The notes beneath the pieces were generated by a model, which was not told the origin of the DNA, made no database searches, and was given only the letters and a program-made list of their open reading frames with translations. Below, one piece after another: positions 1 to 11,939 of a stretch of DNA of 64,000 nt. The stretch is from contig NC_090280.1 in assembly GCF_037392515.1 (NCBI RefSeq), forward strand, positions 72,954,504-73,018,503, written 5' to 3'. The DNA is from Haliotis asinina (taxonomy: Eukaryota > Mollusca > Gastropoda > Lepetellida > Haliotidae). Each line of letters starts with the position of its first letter. The first letter of the stretch is position 1. The translations under genes and the position numbers were made by a program.

Positions 1-127
1 GAATCTATCTGGGATACTGCATGTCAGCTGCATAACTATCAGAGTTGCCTTAATTTCATGTTTATTGCATCATATTAATGGTAAGTACTTGACATGATAT
101 ATTATGTTATGTGAAATAAGGAAAGCA

Positions 128-178
<51 letters not shown>
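128..178. repeat. GAT/ATG microsatellite
   Basis: Seventeen uninterrupted GAT triplets, directly visible. The tract has no coding context. Confidence 0.97.
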
Positions 179-290
179 CTGGCAGCAGCATTTACCAGCA
201 AGTAGTGGTTCATGACACCATACAGGGTCAACTTGCAAGCTTGCAGGTTGATGATTGCGGCAATGTGTTGGCATTGACACTTAACAAATC

Positions 291-384
291 ACCCCCCCCC
301 CCCAACCACCACACACACACACACAAAAAAAAAAAAATAGTAAAAATAAAACAAAAAAATTAATAAATATAAGAACAAAAAAAA
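291..384. repeat. C-, CA- and A-rich simple tract
   Basis: A run of C, then a CA dinucleotide run, then A-rich sequence in direct succession. The minus-strand frame across it is an artefact of low complexity. Confidence 0.9.
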
Positions 385-460
385 ACGAACACCAACCTAC
401 CCACCAATTACTGCTTTTTACAAGGATAAGTTGGACCGCTGCCAAAATCGTGTTTACGAG

Positions 461-686
461 AAGTAGGTGGTACAGTGCAATGGGCAAACCCATTTGGTTT
501 GTGAAAGGAAGAGCAGATGTAGGTTAGTGCATGTAGAAGTAGGTGGTACAGTGCAATGGGCAAACCCATTTGGTTTGTGAAAGGAAGAGCAGATGTAGGT
601 TAGTGCATGTAGAAGTAGGTGGTACAGTGCAATGGGCAAACCCATTTGGTTTGTGAAAGGAAGAGCAGATGTAGGTTAGTGCATGT
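461..686. repeat. 76-bp tandem repeat, three copies
   Basis: Copies begin at 461, 537 and 613, an exact 76-bp period, and are nearly identical. Each contains the small inverted motif tgggcaaaccca. The near identity implies recent amplification. Minus-strand frames beginning MGLPIALYH are produced by the repeat unit and are not genes. Confidence 0.95.
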
Positions 687-1631
687 GCAGTGTATGAGGA
701 TGAATTTAAATTCTGAGCATAGCTCCACATGCCTTGCTCATAAGACTCTCACCCTTCACTCACAGCACTACATTTGATCACAGACAACCTGGGGCCGCTT
801 CGTTCACAATGGCAAGCATCAGTGAGGGGCATTCATATATGCTAATATGGGCCAATTGTCAGGTTGGTATGCTTATCCTTGTTTGTTAGTAACAACCCTG
901 AGCCATGCCACAGATGTGCAGCTGTCATTGTAGTTTGTGGAATACCTGCACACTAAAAACACTAAAAAATCTAAATGTCTCAACACTCATAACCTACAAA
1001 TGAAGTTCTTAAAACCCCACTAAAAGCTCCATCTTTAACTCTACTCCCTCTCTGCATAAATATCCAATGACATTTGCCCCGAAGGTCTTTTCCGGTCTAT
1101 TCTGAGAAAACTTTGCTCATTCAAAATGAAGACTGCATGAGTTCTTCATCCAATCAGACGTCAGTACCCCAGTACGACTAGCTCAATTTCTTTCTTCCAG
1201 TGACTCAACAATATTGACTCCAACAAAAGAAAACCAAGACAGAAGCATTAATCCTCTGATTGTACTCTTTAAAACTGTGCATGCTTCACACTCACAAACA
1301 GGAAGCATAAAACATAAACAACAATTGAGTTGTCCGTCGTATACATGCAGAGGATACTGCATAACCTCAGTATAGAGAAATTGGATGCTTTAACAGTCAT
1401 GAAAAGTCAGGAGCTAACTGTTTATTTAGAAACTAACTGACGTGACCTTCTTTGGAAACTGCTGAGAGGTACTGTATTCTGTCAAGTTCTGATTCTATAG
1501 AGGTTCTAGCTTTGTATGAAATCATTGCATACTACAAGCATGCTGGAAAAATACTCTGAGAATTTCTTTTGAGAAACTAAAAATACTGAATCACAAAACA
1601 GGAAGTCGACCATATCAGATGTTGACATCAC

Positions 1632-1731
1632 AGGGGCTTGTAACGCAGAACACTGGCATCACTAATGCTGTCTTAGCACTACATAAAAGGAGAGTGATGT
1701 AACATGGTCCTTTTTTGTGTTACAAGCCCCT
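1632..1731. mobile_element. Foldback (MITE-like) element
   Basis: A perfect 13-bp inverted repeat, aggggcttgtaac at 1632-1644 and gttacaagcccct at 1719-1731, encloses about 75 bp with no coding potential. Size and symmetry fit a miniature inverted-repeat element. I could not define a target-site duplication. Confidence 0.6.
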
Positions 1732-2033
1732 TTGGCCAAGTGAACATTTGTAATAATTACCATTAAATTGTTTCATACATAAAGTGAACTGAAATTCATA
1801 AAAGACTTGTTATTTCTGGAGGTGTGGTGAACCATGATCAAATGGACAAGAAGATACAACAAAATCCACAACCATCCTGAACTACCAAACCCAAAATATA
1901 CACCCTTGTTAAACATAAACAGGCAATGAATGGCTTTCATCATAATGAGTTGAAATATGCTTAATACAACACTGTAAAACATCAACTTATGGCATTCTTA
2001 CTAAATTGCGTAGTTTCACTATTCATAAAGCTG

Positions 2034-2685
2034 CTACTTTTTAACTGTCCAAGGCCGTTCACTATTTCGCTGCCTCTCTAAAGATGACATAGCTTTTTTA
2101 GGTGGAACCAAGGCATTGGATATCCCAACTCTGGACTTCCGCTTCTTCCCTGCCATGAAGCTGTCATCATCTGCTGGTTCAGTCTCCAATGCTGTACCTT
2201 GCATCTTGTGAACTGACCCAAAATATAACTGTTTATGATTATGCTGATTAAAACCCAACTTCTGGGCATTGTTCTCATCATGTTTGGTTTCAACAACAAG
2301 CCCTGTGACACTTTCTTGGTCATGGAAATACCGACAGTTCTTTCCCATCCGACATTTTCCTTTCTTAAATTTCCAACACACCTGTTTAGTCCCTTTTTCT
2401 GGCAATTTTTCTGTCATTCGCACATGTTTTTCTAAGATGGAATTCTTGACGAGTTCTGCCTGCTCAAAAGGATTTTTGAACACAGAAGTGACGGTTTCCT
2501 TCCCTTGCTGTCCAATATCAGGAGTGGGTAGTTTGTCCTCCAGGGGGTTGGGGAGACGGTCTCTGTCATCCTGAGAGGTAGACTTTTTTGAATCTTGATG
2601 GCCACAATCAGAGTCATCACTGTCACTATCATCCTGAGTTATCAAGAAGTTTTTTGCACTGTTTTTATTGCTGGTGTCTTTATCT
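2034..2685 (-). CDS. Single CCCH zinc-finger protein, exon 2 (terminal)
   Basis: Last coding exon of a 243-residue protein. The minus strand shows a good acceptor (pyrimidine-rich ttccttacag) just before 2685 and a TAG stop at 2036-2034. Read with exon 1 it gives residues 27-243. In order these are an acidic Asp/Ser-rich stretch near residues 45-53, a charged linker, one zinc finger with Cys130, Cys138, Cys144 and His148 (C-X7-C-X5-C-X3-H, core CWKFKKGKC), and a basic tail with KKRK and PPKK clusters that look like nuclear localisation signals. CCCH fingers of this type generally bind single-stranded RNA, so a nuclear RNA-related role is likely but inferred. I do not recognise the specific orthologue. 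A TTG at 2645 is only an internal codon; the true start is in exon 1. Confidence 0.85.
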
Positions 2686-5600
2686 CTGTAAGGAAAATGA
2701 TAATGTTATGATGATTGATTCCGTGAGTGTAAGTGAGCCATAATATTGTGTTTACAGGTGGCGCCATACCTAGTTTGTGGGGGAACCATGTTTTTCTTGC
2801 ATACAGTGAGATGACAACATCACCTGCAAAATACCGTCTCTAGTGCAGAAGCTTCTGTCGCAAACGGATAAATATTCAGCTTTCACGGAAGTTGTGGCCT
2901 AAATTTCTGTCAAAGTACTTCGACCCTTGAACGTAATGCACTTTGAGAACCTTCATAAATGTGATCATAACTTTTGAAATAATGCTCGCAACTTGTCAAG
3001 TGGACCACTGTCTGCTCGGGTGAAAAGTAAAACATAAATATCACGTCGCCCGAATGGAATGTTGCTGACATAATAAAAAAAAAAACAACTACTGAACACT
3101 GAATTGGTCATCTCTTACATATTTTTTTAAAGCTTGTGACCACTGGGTTCATGTAAAATACTACTGTGATGTCACTATACTGCACAGACACGACACATTT
3201 TATTGCCCCTGCAATAGAGCGTGCCATGCAGATAAGAAGAACGAATGTGCATATGGTTGAATAACTTACCTGTAAATATGTTTCTGTTTAAAGGGGCACT
3301 GATGCGGAGCGAATAATGTTTCTCGCCAAGGGTATAATTACGAAACCAAACCGCAAATTGGTCAGCGCAAGCTCCTTCGACCGTGACGGACGAAGGAACT
3401 GGGCTCCTGTCCATATTAGCAGAATTTCTTCACCTAAACAGTCAGGAGGCCGGATGCCCATCATATGCCATTTGTTTAAAAATATCCATGGTATTCCTTG
3501 TCTGATCGTAACCAAATATCCCAGCAGTGTAGTTCTTTTCGGATGCTTTGATGGTATAGTTACTGATCCAATTTGATCCTATTTCTGTGTTTTTAACCTC
3601 GATATTTAATCATGTTACATGAAAATATGATGTCTACAGGCACATAGCAAGCCATTTGTTTCAGCACGGAAGATTGCAAAGCTTTATATATAGGTAGTTT
3701 TGAGTGTTGGTTCAGCTGTGATAGCAAATATCATACGTAAGTTTTGGTAGCTATGGTGGCTACAATGGTTTATTATTTATGATAATAAAAACACACAGTT
3801 GATTTATTTGAATTCGTAAACGAAAAACGATGACTTTGAATTTGGTAGAGAAATCTGAAAATTTTCTTACGTTAAAAAACCCTTATTTCACCTATTTACC
3901 CAAGTACACAGCAAAGGCCTGTGTGTATTCCTTATGTAACGAAATTCCGTTGGTATCCTCAAAACAGTTTCGTCCCATAAGTATTTTCAGGCTGCGTGCG
4001 ACACAGATATTACATCTTCCTTGCTGTAACTCGCGTTTGATGGTGTAAACCTACACGTGTTATTTGTCATCATTCTCTGGACGGTCAATTAGTGAATTTA
4101 TAACAGGTATAATTAGTAGTAACACCACTTCGGTTACACAACAAAGGTTCAAATTTGGCATTTCTCCTGTCTGGAGTAAATACTCAGCATTATAAATTAA
4201 GGTCTGTAATGGCAAATGTATTTGCATGTTATGTAATATGTGCATGTAAGTGATGCAAGAGGGTTTATCAGCTGAGTTACAAAAACAAACATCGATCAAA
4301 GGATTAACCGATAACACACTGATTGATTAATTACTTGTATCTTCTAGCGGATTTGTCAAAAGGCAGTGTGTGTAGATGACTACACCCTGTCGTAAAGAGT
4401 GAGTGCAAAAACAACATCCTCCCTTCAAAGAATTAACCACCCTTGCGTTGATTGATTGATTGCTCATTATTGGTTAACTAAATTACTTAGAATAGTGGAC
4501 ATCATACAATTAGTTGCCAGGTGTGCTATCTTGGGAGACCAATGAGAGGTTTATCTGTTTTTCACCATCGAAAGACGTGAAACGATGTGTTACTTTTTCG
4601 CAAACTAGACAGTTGTAAGACACGCGACACAGAGCATGATTATTTACCAGCTGCAGATGAATGGAATACGATTTCTTTTATGTGGATATTGATGGATACA
4701 TTCCTGAACAAGGTAGTAGCCTGACATTGTTGCTATAAAATTAGTCTGTTTTACATTCATTATTTGCATTTTGTTTTAATTTATTTGTTGTAGCATTCAG
4801 CAGAATCTGTATGACAGAAAACACACACTAGATCGCGTATGTGTGTGAAATAGGATCCACATTGGCAATCTATACAATGTATAAATGTTGCTTTTGTGTT
4901 AGAAATTTACTATGAGTATAAGCAGATCGTGTGTTCTTTTATTAATTTTCAGAATCATACAACTATGATATAATAATATCATATATACAATAAACTAATT
5001 AGGTTTATCAGACCAAATATAGAGAGGTACATTGGCTTCGTTATTTTTCTGTCCTGATAGTTTTTTACCATTTCTACCACTGGCAGATGATTAACCTTCA
5101 AAGTATTTCATTTGTTTTCATAATACATTTGTAATGAAGTAAAAATGACCTCACCTAAGTTGATCTGTCTATAACTAAACTATCAATTGCGCTTATGGAA
5201 TGCGCAGCAGAGGTCACGAACCAGTCATGAATTCTGGGATATCATCCGGGTACTCACGGGAGAAAAACAATAACAAAAGTTTACACCAGTCCACGGAAAT
5301 TGCTCCGCATCAGTGCCCCTTTAAGAATTTTCACCAAAAGAATTTCACATAATCAAGAAAAAAATGACCAGTTTGTTTGGCTTTTAATTAAAATGACATG
5401 TTGTATTTGTTGATTTCTATGGAGAAGAATGCATCAATTGCATTTCCATGCAAGGGTGTGCCCTATAAAGAGTAACCCAAAAACATGGTACATCACTTCC
5501 CTTCGTGCTGGCAGACAAGACACAAAGTGTTTTCTGCATTGGAAACCAGCAGGCGACAGAACATTCAAACAATTTATGAAAGGTGAGGTGATATTTATTT

Positions 5601-6146
5601 ATGAAATTACAGTTTTGATAATCTACTGATACACAATAATGTACATGATCATCTTTTGCGTTATTACCCCGAAAACATGTTACATGGCAAATTATGTGAT
5701 TGTAGGTAAGATGATTTCTCACAAATGTGTAAAATTTAAATCTTAAGACAATCAAATTCATGAAAATTATTCATGTTACAATATATCATCATGTATGGTC
5801 CTATACTTTCGCACGACGTATCTTCATCAAATTGAAAGACACCGTGGTTAAAAAAAATAAACAACTTGCTTCATTAATCACAGATACGTTAGGGTTAGTT
5901 GTGCGTGGTTGGGAAATGTGCCCCAAGCTCCATAGCCCATTGATCCCCTCCCTTACACAATTCAACTTGCACACACCAGCATTGCTATAATGCATGGTGC
6001 CTTTTGGGAGACATGGTTCCATATTTTCGTGACACAGATGCTCGGTCAAATACATTCGCAAATTAACAGGAATAAGCACTGTCATGTTATTATGCAAATC
6101 AAACGAATTGTTCTCTTGATTCAGCTGACTCAAAATGCAATATTAC
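2686..6146 (-). other. Intron of the zinc-finger gene
   Basis: The donor (AGAC followed by gtaata) lies at 6146 and the acceptor just above 2685 on the minus strand. The phases agree: exon 1 leaves two bases and exon 2 supplies the third (ACA, Thr27). The 3.5-kb intron contains a TTAA-flanked transposon-like element (3292-5320). The remainder, 2686-3287 and 5325-6146, shows no further exon or recognisable repeat. An additional small coding exon cannot be excluded, but none is needed. Confidence 0.7.
3292..5320. mobile_element. piggyBac-like non-autonomous transposon with TTAA target duplication
   Basis: The left end reads agggg cactg atgcg gagc at 3292-3310. The right end, 5302-5320, is its exact 19-bp reverse complement. 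Each end abuts TTAA (3288-3291 and 5321-5324), the duplicated target expected for piggyBac-superfamily elements. The interior has only frames below about 90 codons and none I can recognise as a transposase, so the element is presumably mobilised in trans or is a decayed remnant. Family assignment rests on TTAA plus terminal inverted repeats, not on protein homology. Confidence 0.75.
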
Positions 6147-6226
6147 GTCTGAATTTCTTCGTCCTCCAGACCTTCGTTCTCTGATAAATCATCCTCACTT
6201 CCGTAATCAGCAACAAGTGACGCCAT
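6147..6226 (-). CDS. Single CCCH zinc-finger protein, exon 1
   Basis: First coding exon, ATG at 6226-6224, encoding 26 residues and two bases of codon 27. The N-terminus reads MASLVADYGS followed by an acidic run to residue 25 (EDDLSENEGLEDEE), a composition common at the start of nuclear RNA-processing proteins. The donor after AGAC is gtaata. Without splicing the frame meets a stop immediately after codon 27, which supports the exon end. Together with exon 2 the CDS is 732 bases including the stop. The start codon faces that of the GTPase gene, 528 bp away. Confidence 0.75.
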
Positions 6227-6229
6227 GAC

Positions 6230-6245
6230 ACTTTTCGCGAAAGTG
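6230..6245. promoter_or_regulatory. E2F-like palindrome
   Basis: The palindrome acttttcgcgaaagtg sits directly upstream of the zinc-finger start codon. The TTTCGCGAAA core resembles E2F/DP sites found in cell-cycle promoters. This is a motif match only. Confidence 0.45.
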
Positions 6246-6546
6246 CAGCAGTGAATTTCGCGGAATTTTTTGATTGGCTTGTAGTACCGGTAACTTCGTC
6301 GGCTTCGCTGTTCGGGAGAAAAAGTGAATTTACAATGAAAAACAAAATGAAATGTAATCACAGCCTGTATTCCCGTATTATTTGAAGTTTCAAAGCATCT
6401 TCCAGCAAAAGGAAATGAAAATAACCGATGTCTTCTTTGTCATTGTCCCAATCACTCCCCGATCAGCTGACGGATATAGATGGCGCTACTTACACTTTTT
6501 GAGAACCGAAGGGAATATGCCGGAATTGGTCGTACCCTAGTCCACA

Positions 6547-6554
6547 TATATAAA
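6547..6554 (+). promoter_or_regulatory. TATA-like box for the GTPase gene
   Basis: TATATAAA lies 200 bp upstream of the GTPase ATG. If used, transcription would start near 6580. It is the best TATA match in the promoter region but remains unproven. Confidence 0.4.
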
Positions 6555-6753
6555 TGTGCACTCGCTTTACTGACGCCAATATGATAGTTGCACTTTGAAA
6601 TTACTAACATAGCTGTCACATAGAATGCATTTTGCTGCTTGACAAAGTTTAGTACCTAGTTTGACCTCACTGGTGTCCCAGACGTAGTAGTTGAAATCCA
6701 GTGCCCAGTCGGGCTGCAACTAGTCTGTCCACTTTGACAGTCGGTGAAGGAAG

Positions 6754-6868
6754 ATGTCGGGGAAAGTGAAGTCGAGAACTGCTGCGAATGCCGCCGACGC
6801 AGCAACTCAGTCCGTCAACGAAAGAATTCTGAAAGAGTGTCACACCCTATACATCGATCCAGAAAATG
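6754..6868 (+). CDS. EHD/dynamin-superfamily-like GTPase, exon 1
   Basis: The first coding exon begins at ATG 6754 (ggaagATGTCG) and encodes 38 residues plus one base. The N-terminus is basic, then alanine-rich, then reads NERILKECHTLYIDPEN. The donor after AATG is gtatgg. The frame continues seamlessly into exon 2 in phase 1 (codon 39, Gly). The segment precedes the G domain and resembles the short helical lead-in seen before the nucleotide-binding domain in EHD-type proteins. It is separated from exon 2 by 11.2 kb. The start is chosen because it is the first ATG of the frame and lies just downstream of a promoter-like, gene-free stretch. Confidence 0.8.
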
Positions 6869-9026
6869 GTATGGGTATTTCTTTGGGTTTTAGAAGGGGT
6901 TGTTCTTTCGTGGCGCTTATGTAATGTATGCCTAGACGGTGACTCTGCAGACAGCAAATATGCGATTTAGGCGAGACGGTAGACGGACACGCATCAATAT
7001 ATTTCATTTAAATTCTTATTCACGTCTTCAAATTGTGAAAATGACATTCTTGAAAGAAAACGCTCTTTCCTGATTGTCTAGTTAAAATATCCAACTTTTT
7101 GGTCAGGCGATTGTAGCTAAATATAAATCCGTCTGCAGGGTCTCGGTTGTACCAGCTGATCAAAGGTCACAGTGCCGATGACTCATGTGCTACGGTTGGG
7201 AATTTCCTACTGGTGAAATTTTCAATGAAATTATGTAAAAAATATCTACAATATCCATTTTGACCATAGACGAAATATTTCTATGCAGAGGTAATGTATT
7301 AATCTATGGATGATGCCTGTCTGGATATGTAATGAGATGTTAAAAAAAAAGTTGACATCTAGGTGGAGGGGCCTTTAAATATTGTTTTGACAACACAGCA
7401 AAAACAAGTATCCTCTCTTCATGACCGTTGTCTATGTATTTATTTGTAAAAATATTAAAAGTTTGATTCTTTTTGCGAAGATGTCAATGTCAGGAACAGC
7501 TGCTTCTGTCTTGTGCCAGCAATCAATGCATTATAACTGAAAATATTTTAACAATGCATTTTTTATTTTCAGAGTTTGTGAAGTCACCTTTATTGTTTTT
7601 TTATTTTCTTTAGTTAAGTGTCTGATGTATGAGTTCTTTTCACTTTGTTTTTGCAAATAACAAAACTGAAAAATTGAGCTGTTTATCCAAAATTGTTGCA
7701 TGTGCAAGTCCAATGTGTCGTCTGCATGGCCCATGGCACAAAGGGATCTGTTGTGCAGAAATGTATTATACAGATAAGGTGCATATTTGCATAAATTGCA
7801 CAAAATGTTTTTTTGAAAACTCAATTCCAACTGAGTCGTTTCGACACAAGTACGCTTGAATTTTGTAAATGCTCAATAAAATTGATCTTACATGTATACG
7901 CATAAAACAGATGAAAAACAGATACATATTGTGAGGTTCTATATCAGCACATGAACTTGGCAACTTGCAGTCTTTCTTATCTTTTCTCTTATTACTGATC
8001 AAATACGAGTAACAAACACATAAACTAACACTTAGAGTTTATTAAATTTTAAAATAAATGGAAAATGACGAAATACCCAAGTGTTTGAGTGAGTTGGGTA
8101 CAATTCATTTGGTTTCTCGAAGGAAAATTAGGGAAACGTTATCTGTGGCTCTGTCCATGTCACATGTCATTTTAAATTGCTCAAGAGGTTCCTTCGTGTT
8201 CTATTGATAAACAAACATTGCTGATTGATATGAAGGAAATATTATCTCTGTCCTTGGTTTTTATCCATTTTAAGAAATTGTATGGAATATGACAGTTTTA
8301 TAGCAGATTTTATCAACATTATTCCACAATATGGAGAGTCAGTTAAGTTGTCTATGTAATTATCTATTGTTGACAATTTGTCAGTGTGTTGCATGCCTTC
8401 TTTCCTTGTTGATATGATTTGATAATGCAGTTGTAGATTAACATGTGGATAGCATTTCATGGTTGCCAATCTGGTCCAAACTCTTTTCATCATTTCTTGA
8501 GACCACAGTTTCAAAACATGACCAGGTATTAATTTCTTGTCAATATTGTTCCCTTAAACAACTAAGGATCATTTCAGTATGAAAGGTCTGCTGAATATAT
8601 TTTTATATGTGATGTCTTATTAACCATGATGAATTTGAAAAAAGCCAAACAAACCAATTTGCTCTTGTAACTGTTGTCATCCTATGTGATATCTTTAGTT
8701 TTCTATGGCATAGTTATTCAAAATCAATAATTGTATAACAACTTATTGTGTGGAGTCTGGGACAAAAGATGTTCATACTTAATGCTTTAGCAGGCTTACA
8801 ACACTAGTAGCATTTTGATTGCTTTGTGGAAATTGAATCTTGATGATGGATATCGTTGTATCCAGTGTGGATTATTGTTAATACGGCTATTAACAGGCAA
8901 ATGTTATACAGGTAAAATATTGCTGACTGCAGCACCAGACATCTACATTATCTATATAAGCTTTGACTTAATCCTCTCTCTCTCTCTGAACATCCAAAAT
9001 GTTGATAGTAACATTTTCTTTTGAAA

Positions 9027-9420
9027 TGGAGAGGAGCCCAAATGAGAAATGTAATTCAGAATGGTGAAAGGTGATCACTTAGTCTGTCGTATTGTCTGGT
9101 GTATCTAGACAAAAACCTTGTCTCTGAATGTATAATTTTGATAGAAACAATAATTACTTTCAAATTGAAAAGGAGTCCCAATGAGATGGGAGATTCAGAA
9201 CTTGACTTTATTTAGGGGTGTAGCATTGCAGATGGGGCAGGGCAGTAGGTTAAATAATGTAGTTCAGGGACTGTGTCAGACTATATTAGCTTTGACATAT
9301 GCAGAAAAGCATCCCACTCGGTTCATTGGCTCAGTGCTTATCCCATCCCACTCTATTCATTGGCTTAGTGCTCAAGGAAACTCAGATGTCACAACGTCAC
9401 CGCCTTGCAGAGATGAAATC
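9027..9420 (+). repeat. Dispersed repeat, same family as 55570-55790
   Basis: The motif 'aaggagtcccaatgagatgg' followed by agattcagaac at about 9171 recurs at 55577 with the same order of downstream words. A shorter relative (gaggagcccaaatgag) sits at 9031. A 34-bp internal direct repeat (cattggctcagtgct / cattggcttagtgct) follows at about 9324 and 9358. The class is not recognised. Confidence 0.5.
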
Positions 9421-11704
9421 CTTCTACATGTAAATTTTCTCTTTTCTTGTGAGGGTAAGTTACAATTCAGCAGTGAAATGACAGTACTGACTTGCTGCTT
9501 TGTATTCTTCAGAAAATCAGTGATATGCATGTGTCCTGCTAACAGACCTAACTGGTCAGTCTGACATTGTCCAGTCGGAATCAATCATCATTATGGGGGA
9601 GAGTCTGACTCAAGATGAGACATTTCACTATCTGTGATTCACTGCTGCACTCTCCTATTGTCACTGTAAGTCTGCTAGGTTTCGCTTCTGGTAAGGTCTT
9701 CAGTCTTGGACTGGTTCCTGGAGGTTGATGACGTCTTGGCAGTTTCTTTGTCATGAACCAATTCTCATTCAGAGGTATGAACACTTTGTCAGTCTGAATC
9801 AGCGATTTCTTCAAATTTGCTGATGTGGCAGTTATTAGATGGTATTTTACCACAGACAGAAAGAAAAAAATCACATTTGAAAAATTTGACAGATGATGTT
9901 GTAGACTATGATTTTATATATGCTGATATTTCATTTTTGTAAAATGTAATTGGACTTGACCTGTTGTGTGTATGATTAGGTCAAATGCCATGTATAGATT
10001 ATTCCACAAATCAAATAGATTTCCTCCTTTAGAGATTCTGAGTGCATGAAGTCGCATACTTGTGATAATTTAGCTCTGTCAATTAATGTTTTTATCATTG
10101 TGTTAAATAGAAATGTGTGGAATTCAACACTATGTTACAGTGTGGGTGTGCTGTTGATCAGCACATGGTGATATGCAACCAGTTCTTGTGCAGCTGTTTT
10201 CTCCTTTGGTGGTGGCTCCTGTTCATAGCTATCATGAACAAATGGTTTGTGGGAGTACGTCATCTCAGGCTATCAGAGAGGAGTGCAATTAAGCCATGTC
10301 AGCATTATTTCAGCCATAACACTTCATGTTGTGCTTTGTACTGGAATCAGTGATTGATAGTGTGACCAGCATCGTATACAGATCCTTGTATAAAACTAAA
10401 GGATAACCAAACAAAAGTTGAAATGTGTAACATGAAATTAGATTGAGTTTATTGATCACCAGGAACCAAAGTTGGGCAATCCCACAAGGGACAAGGAGAC
10501 TTGCAACACCTCTGTTAGTTGCATGATGCCCTGGCAAGATAACCACCATTCCTGTAGTTCATTTGTTTTGGCCAATAGTTGACATGTTGTCCAAGGAATA
10601 GGTTATGCGATATATGGAGATATGAAACACTTGCGTGAAGTGGACTTATCTACCTCTTTGTCTGGACACAGTTTCTGGACATTCAGTTTTATTGCCAGGG
10701 ATGTGAGATACTACTTTCAGCCAAGTTCTTTATATACTTCTATGAGCTTCAAACACTGTGTCAATTTAGATTGTCTAGATTGAAGTTGCAGGCTTCATCT
10801 GATTTTCGGATATGACTGTTTTCCGTAACCTGCAAGAATGCTCTGTTCTTATCCAATCAGACTTCATCTACAAGTGCAAGTTGGTTCAAGAGTCACTCCT
10901 TTATTATCTTGAGCCATACCTTGTACCTGAAATAGTCATATTGATAGGCATCAGTGTTTCACACAGTGGTAAGGGATTGTGAATGGCAACCATTTTATGG
11001 CAGATAATTGCAGAGTTACAATGAGGCTGTGGTACAAGAACTATAACATGTTATATATGTTCGCCCCTGGGGGTGGAGGTGTTTGTCTGAAGACACAATC
11101 AAGTAGATAAAACTACCACCAGAGTAGCACGAGTTGCCATTTGCCAACTTGGCACAAGTGCTAATGAATGATGATTCTTTTTATTCACTGTATCAAATGC
11201 TGTGAAGCACACTGAAACCAAAACTTTTGGGGTTGGTTTTTTTTTTTTAAACACCTCTCTCAAGAATTTTCTGACTGTATAACGCTTAACAGCAGTCTGT
11301 ATATAATCAGGTCTGAATCATAGTCATGTGATCAAAAGCTGAAGTAACTGGGATGCTGACCACCTGATCAGGTAAGTCACCTCTAACGATAACATTGGGT
11401 TGCTGAAAACCAATTATAACCTGAATGTTCACATTTAAAAACTTTGCGGTAGTACACACTCAGTATGTGCACTCTCTGCTGTTTAGATGTAGTATTTGCA
11501 ACATCCATGTCTTTTCCTTTGTCTGGGGTTCTAGAAGTTGAGAATGAGGACATTTTTTTTAGGATACACAACTTCTTTATTCTGTTTAGGCAATGTTTTG
11601 ACTAAAATATATAATGTTGTCAAGCAAATTTCATGTGTACCAGCTAATGTTAATTCAAACCACTCTTGAATTTACATCCACCACTTTTATTTGAAGTGCA
11701 TGAT

Positions 11705-11939
11705 TGACCGTGAATGTCCGGGGGTAGAATAGGCCTTCGGCAACCCATGCTTGTCGTAAGAGGTGACTAACAGGATCGGATGGTCAGGCTTGTTGACTTG
11801 ATTGACACCTGTCATCAGTTCCGAATTGCTCATGTTGTTGATCACTGGATTGTCTGGTACAGACTCGATTATTTACAGACTGCTGCCATATAGCTGGAAT
11901 ATTGCTGAGTGTCGCGTAAAACTAAACTCACTCACTCAC
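11705..11939 (+). mobile_element. SINE family B, full length, with target-site duplication
   Basis: The head contains 'ggtagaataggcct' and 'gcaacccatgcttgtcgtaa', the middle 'gttgatcactggattgtctgg', and the tail 'tagctggaatattgctgagt' ending in (actc)n. It is flanked by tgaagtgcatgat (11692-11704) and tgaagcgcatgat (11940-11952), a 13-bp duplication with one mismatch. That defines both ends and shows insertion by target-primed reverse transcription. Confidence 0.9.

Larger units (their letters stand above)
1..2033. other. 3' flank of the zinc-finger gene; no gene seen
   Basis: This stretch lies downstream of the minus-strand zinc-finger gene. It holds a GAT microsatellite, a C-rich/A-rich simple tract, a 76-bp tandem repeat and a foldback element, each listed separately. 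Open frames here are short and arise from repeats. A TTTATT at about 1421 would read AATAAA on the minus strand and could be the distal polyadenylation signal of the zinc-finger gene, but no other evidence supports that position. Confidence 0.6.
6227..6753. promoter_or_regulatory. Shared bidirectional promoter region
   Basis: This segment separates two divergently oriented start codons and includes both 5' untranslated regions. Visible elements are a palindromic E2F-like motif (ttttcgcgaaa within 6230-6245), an inverted CCAAT (gattggct, about 6269-6276) and a TATA-like TATATAAA at 6547-6554 pointing toward the GTPase gene. Short head-to-head pairs of this kind usually share regulation; that is inference, as no start sites can be mapped here. 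Confidence 0.6.
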
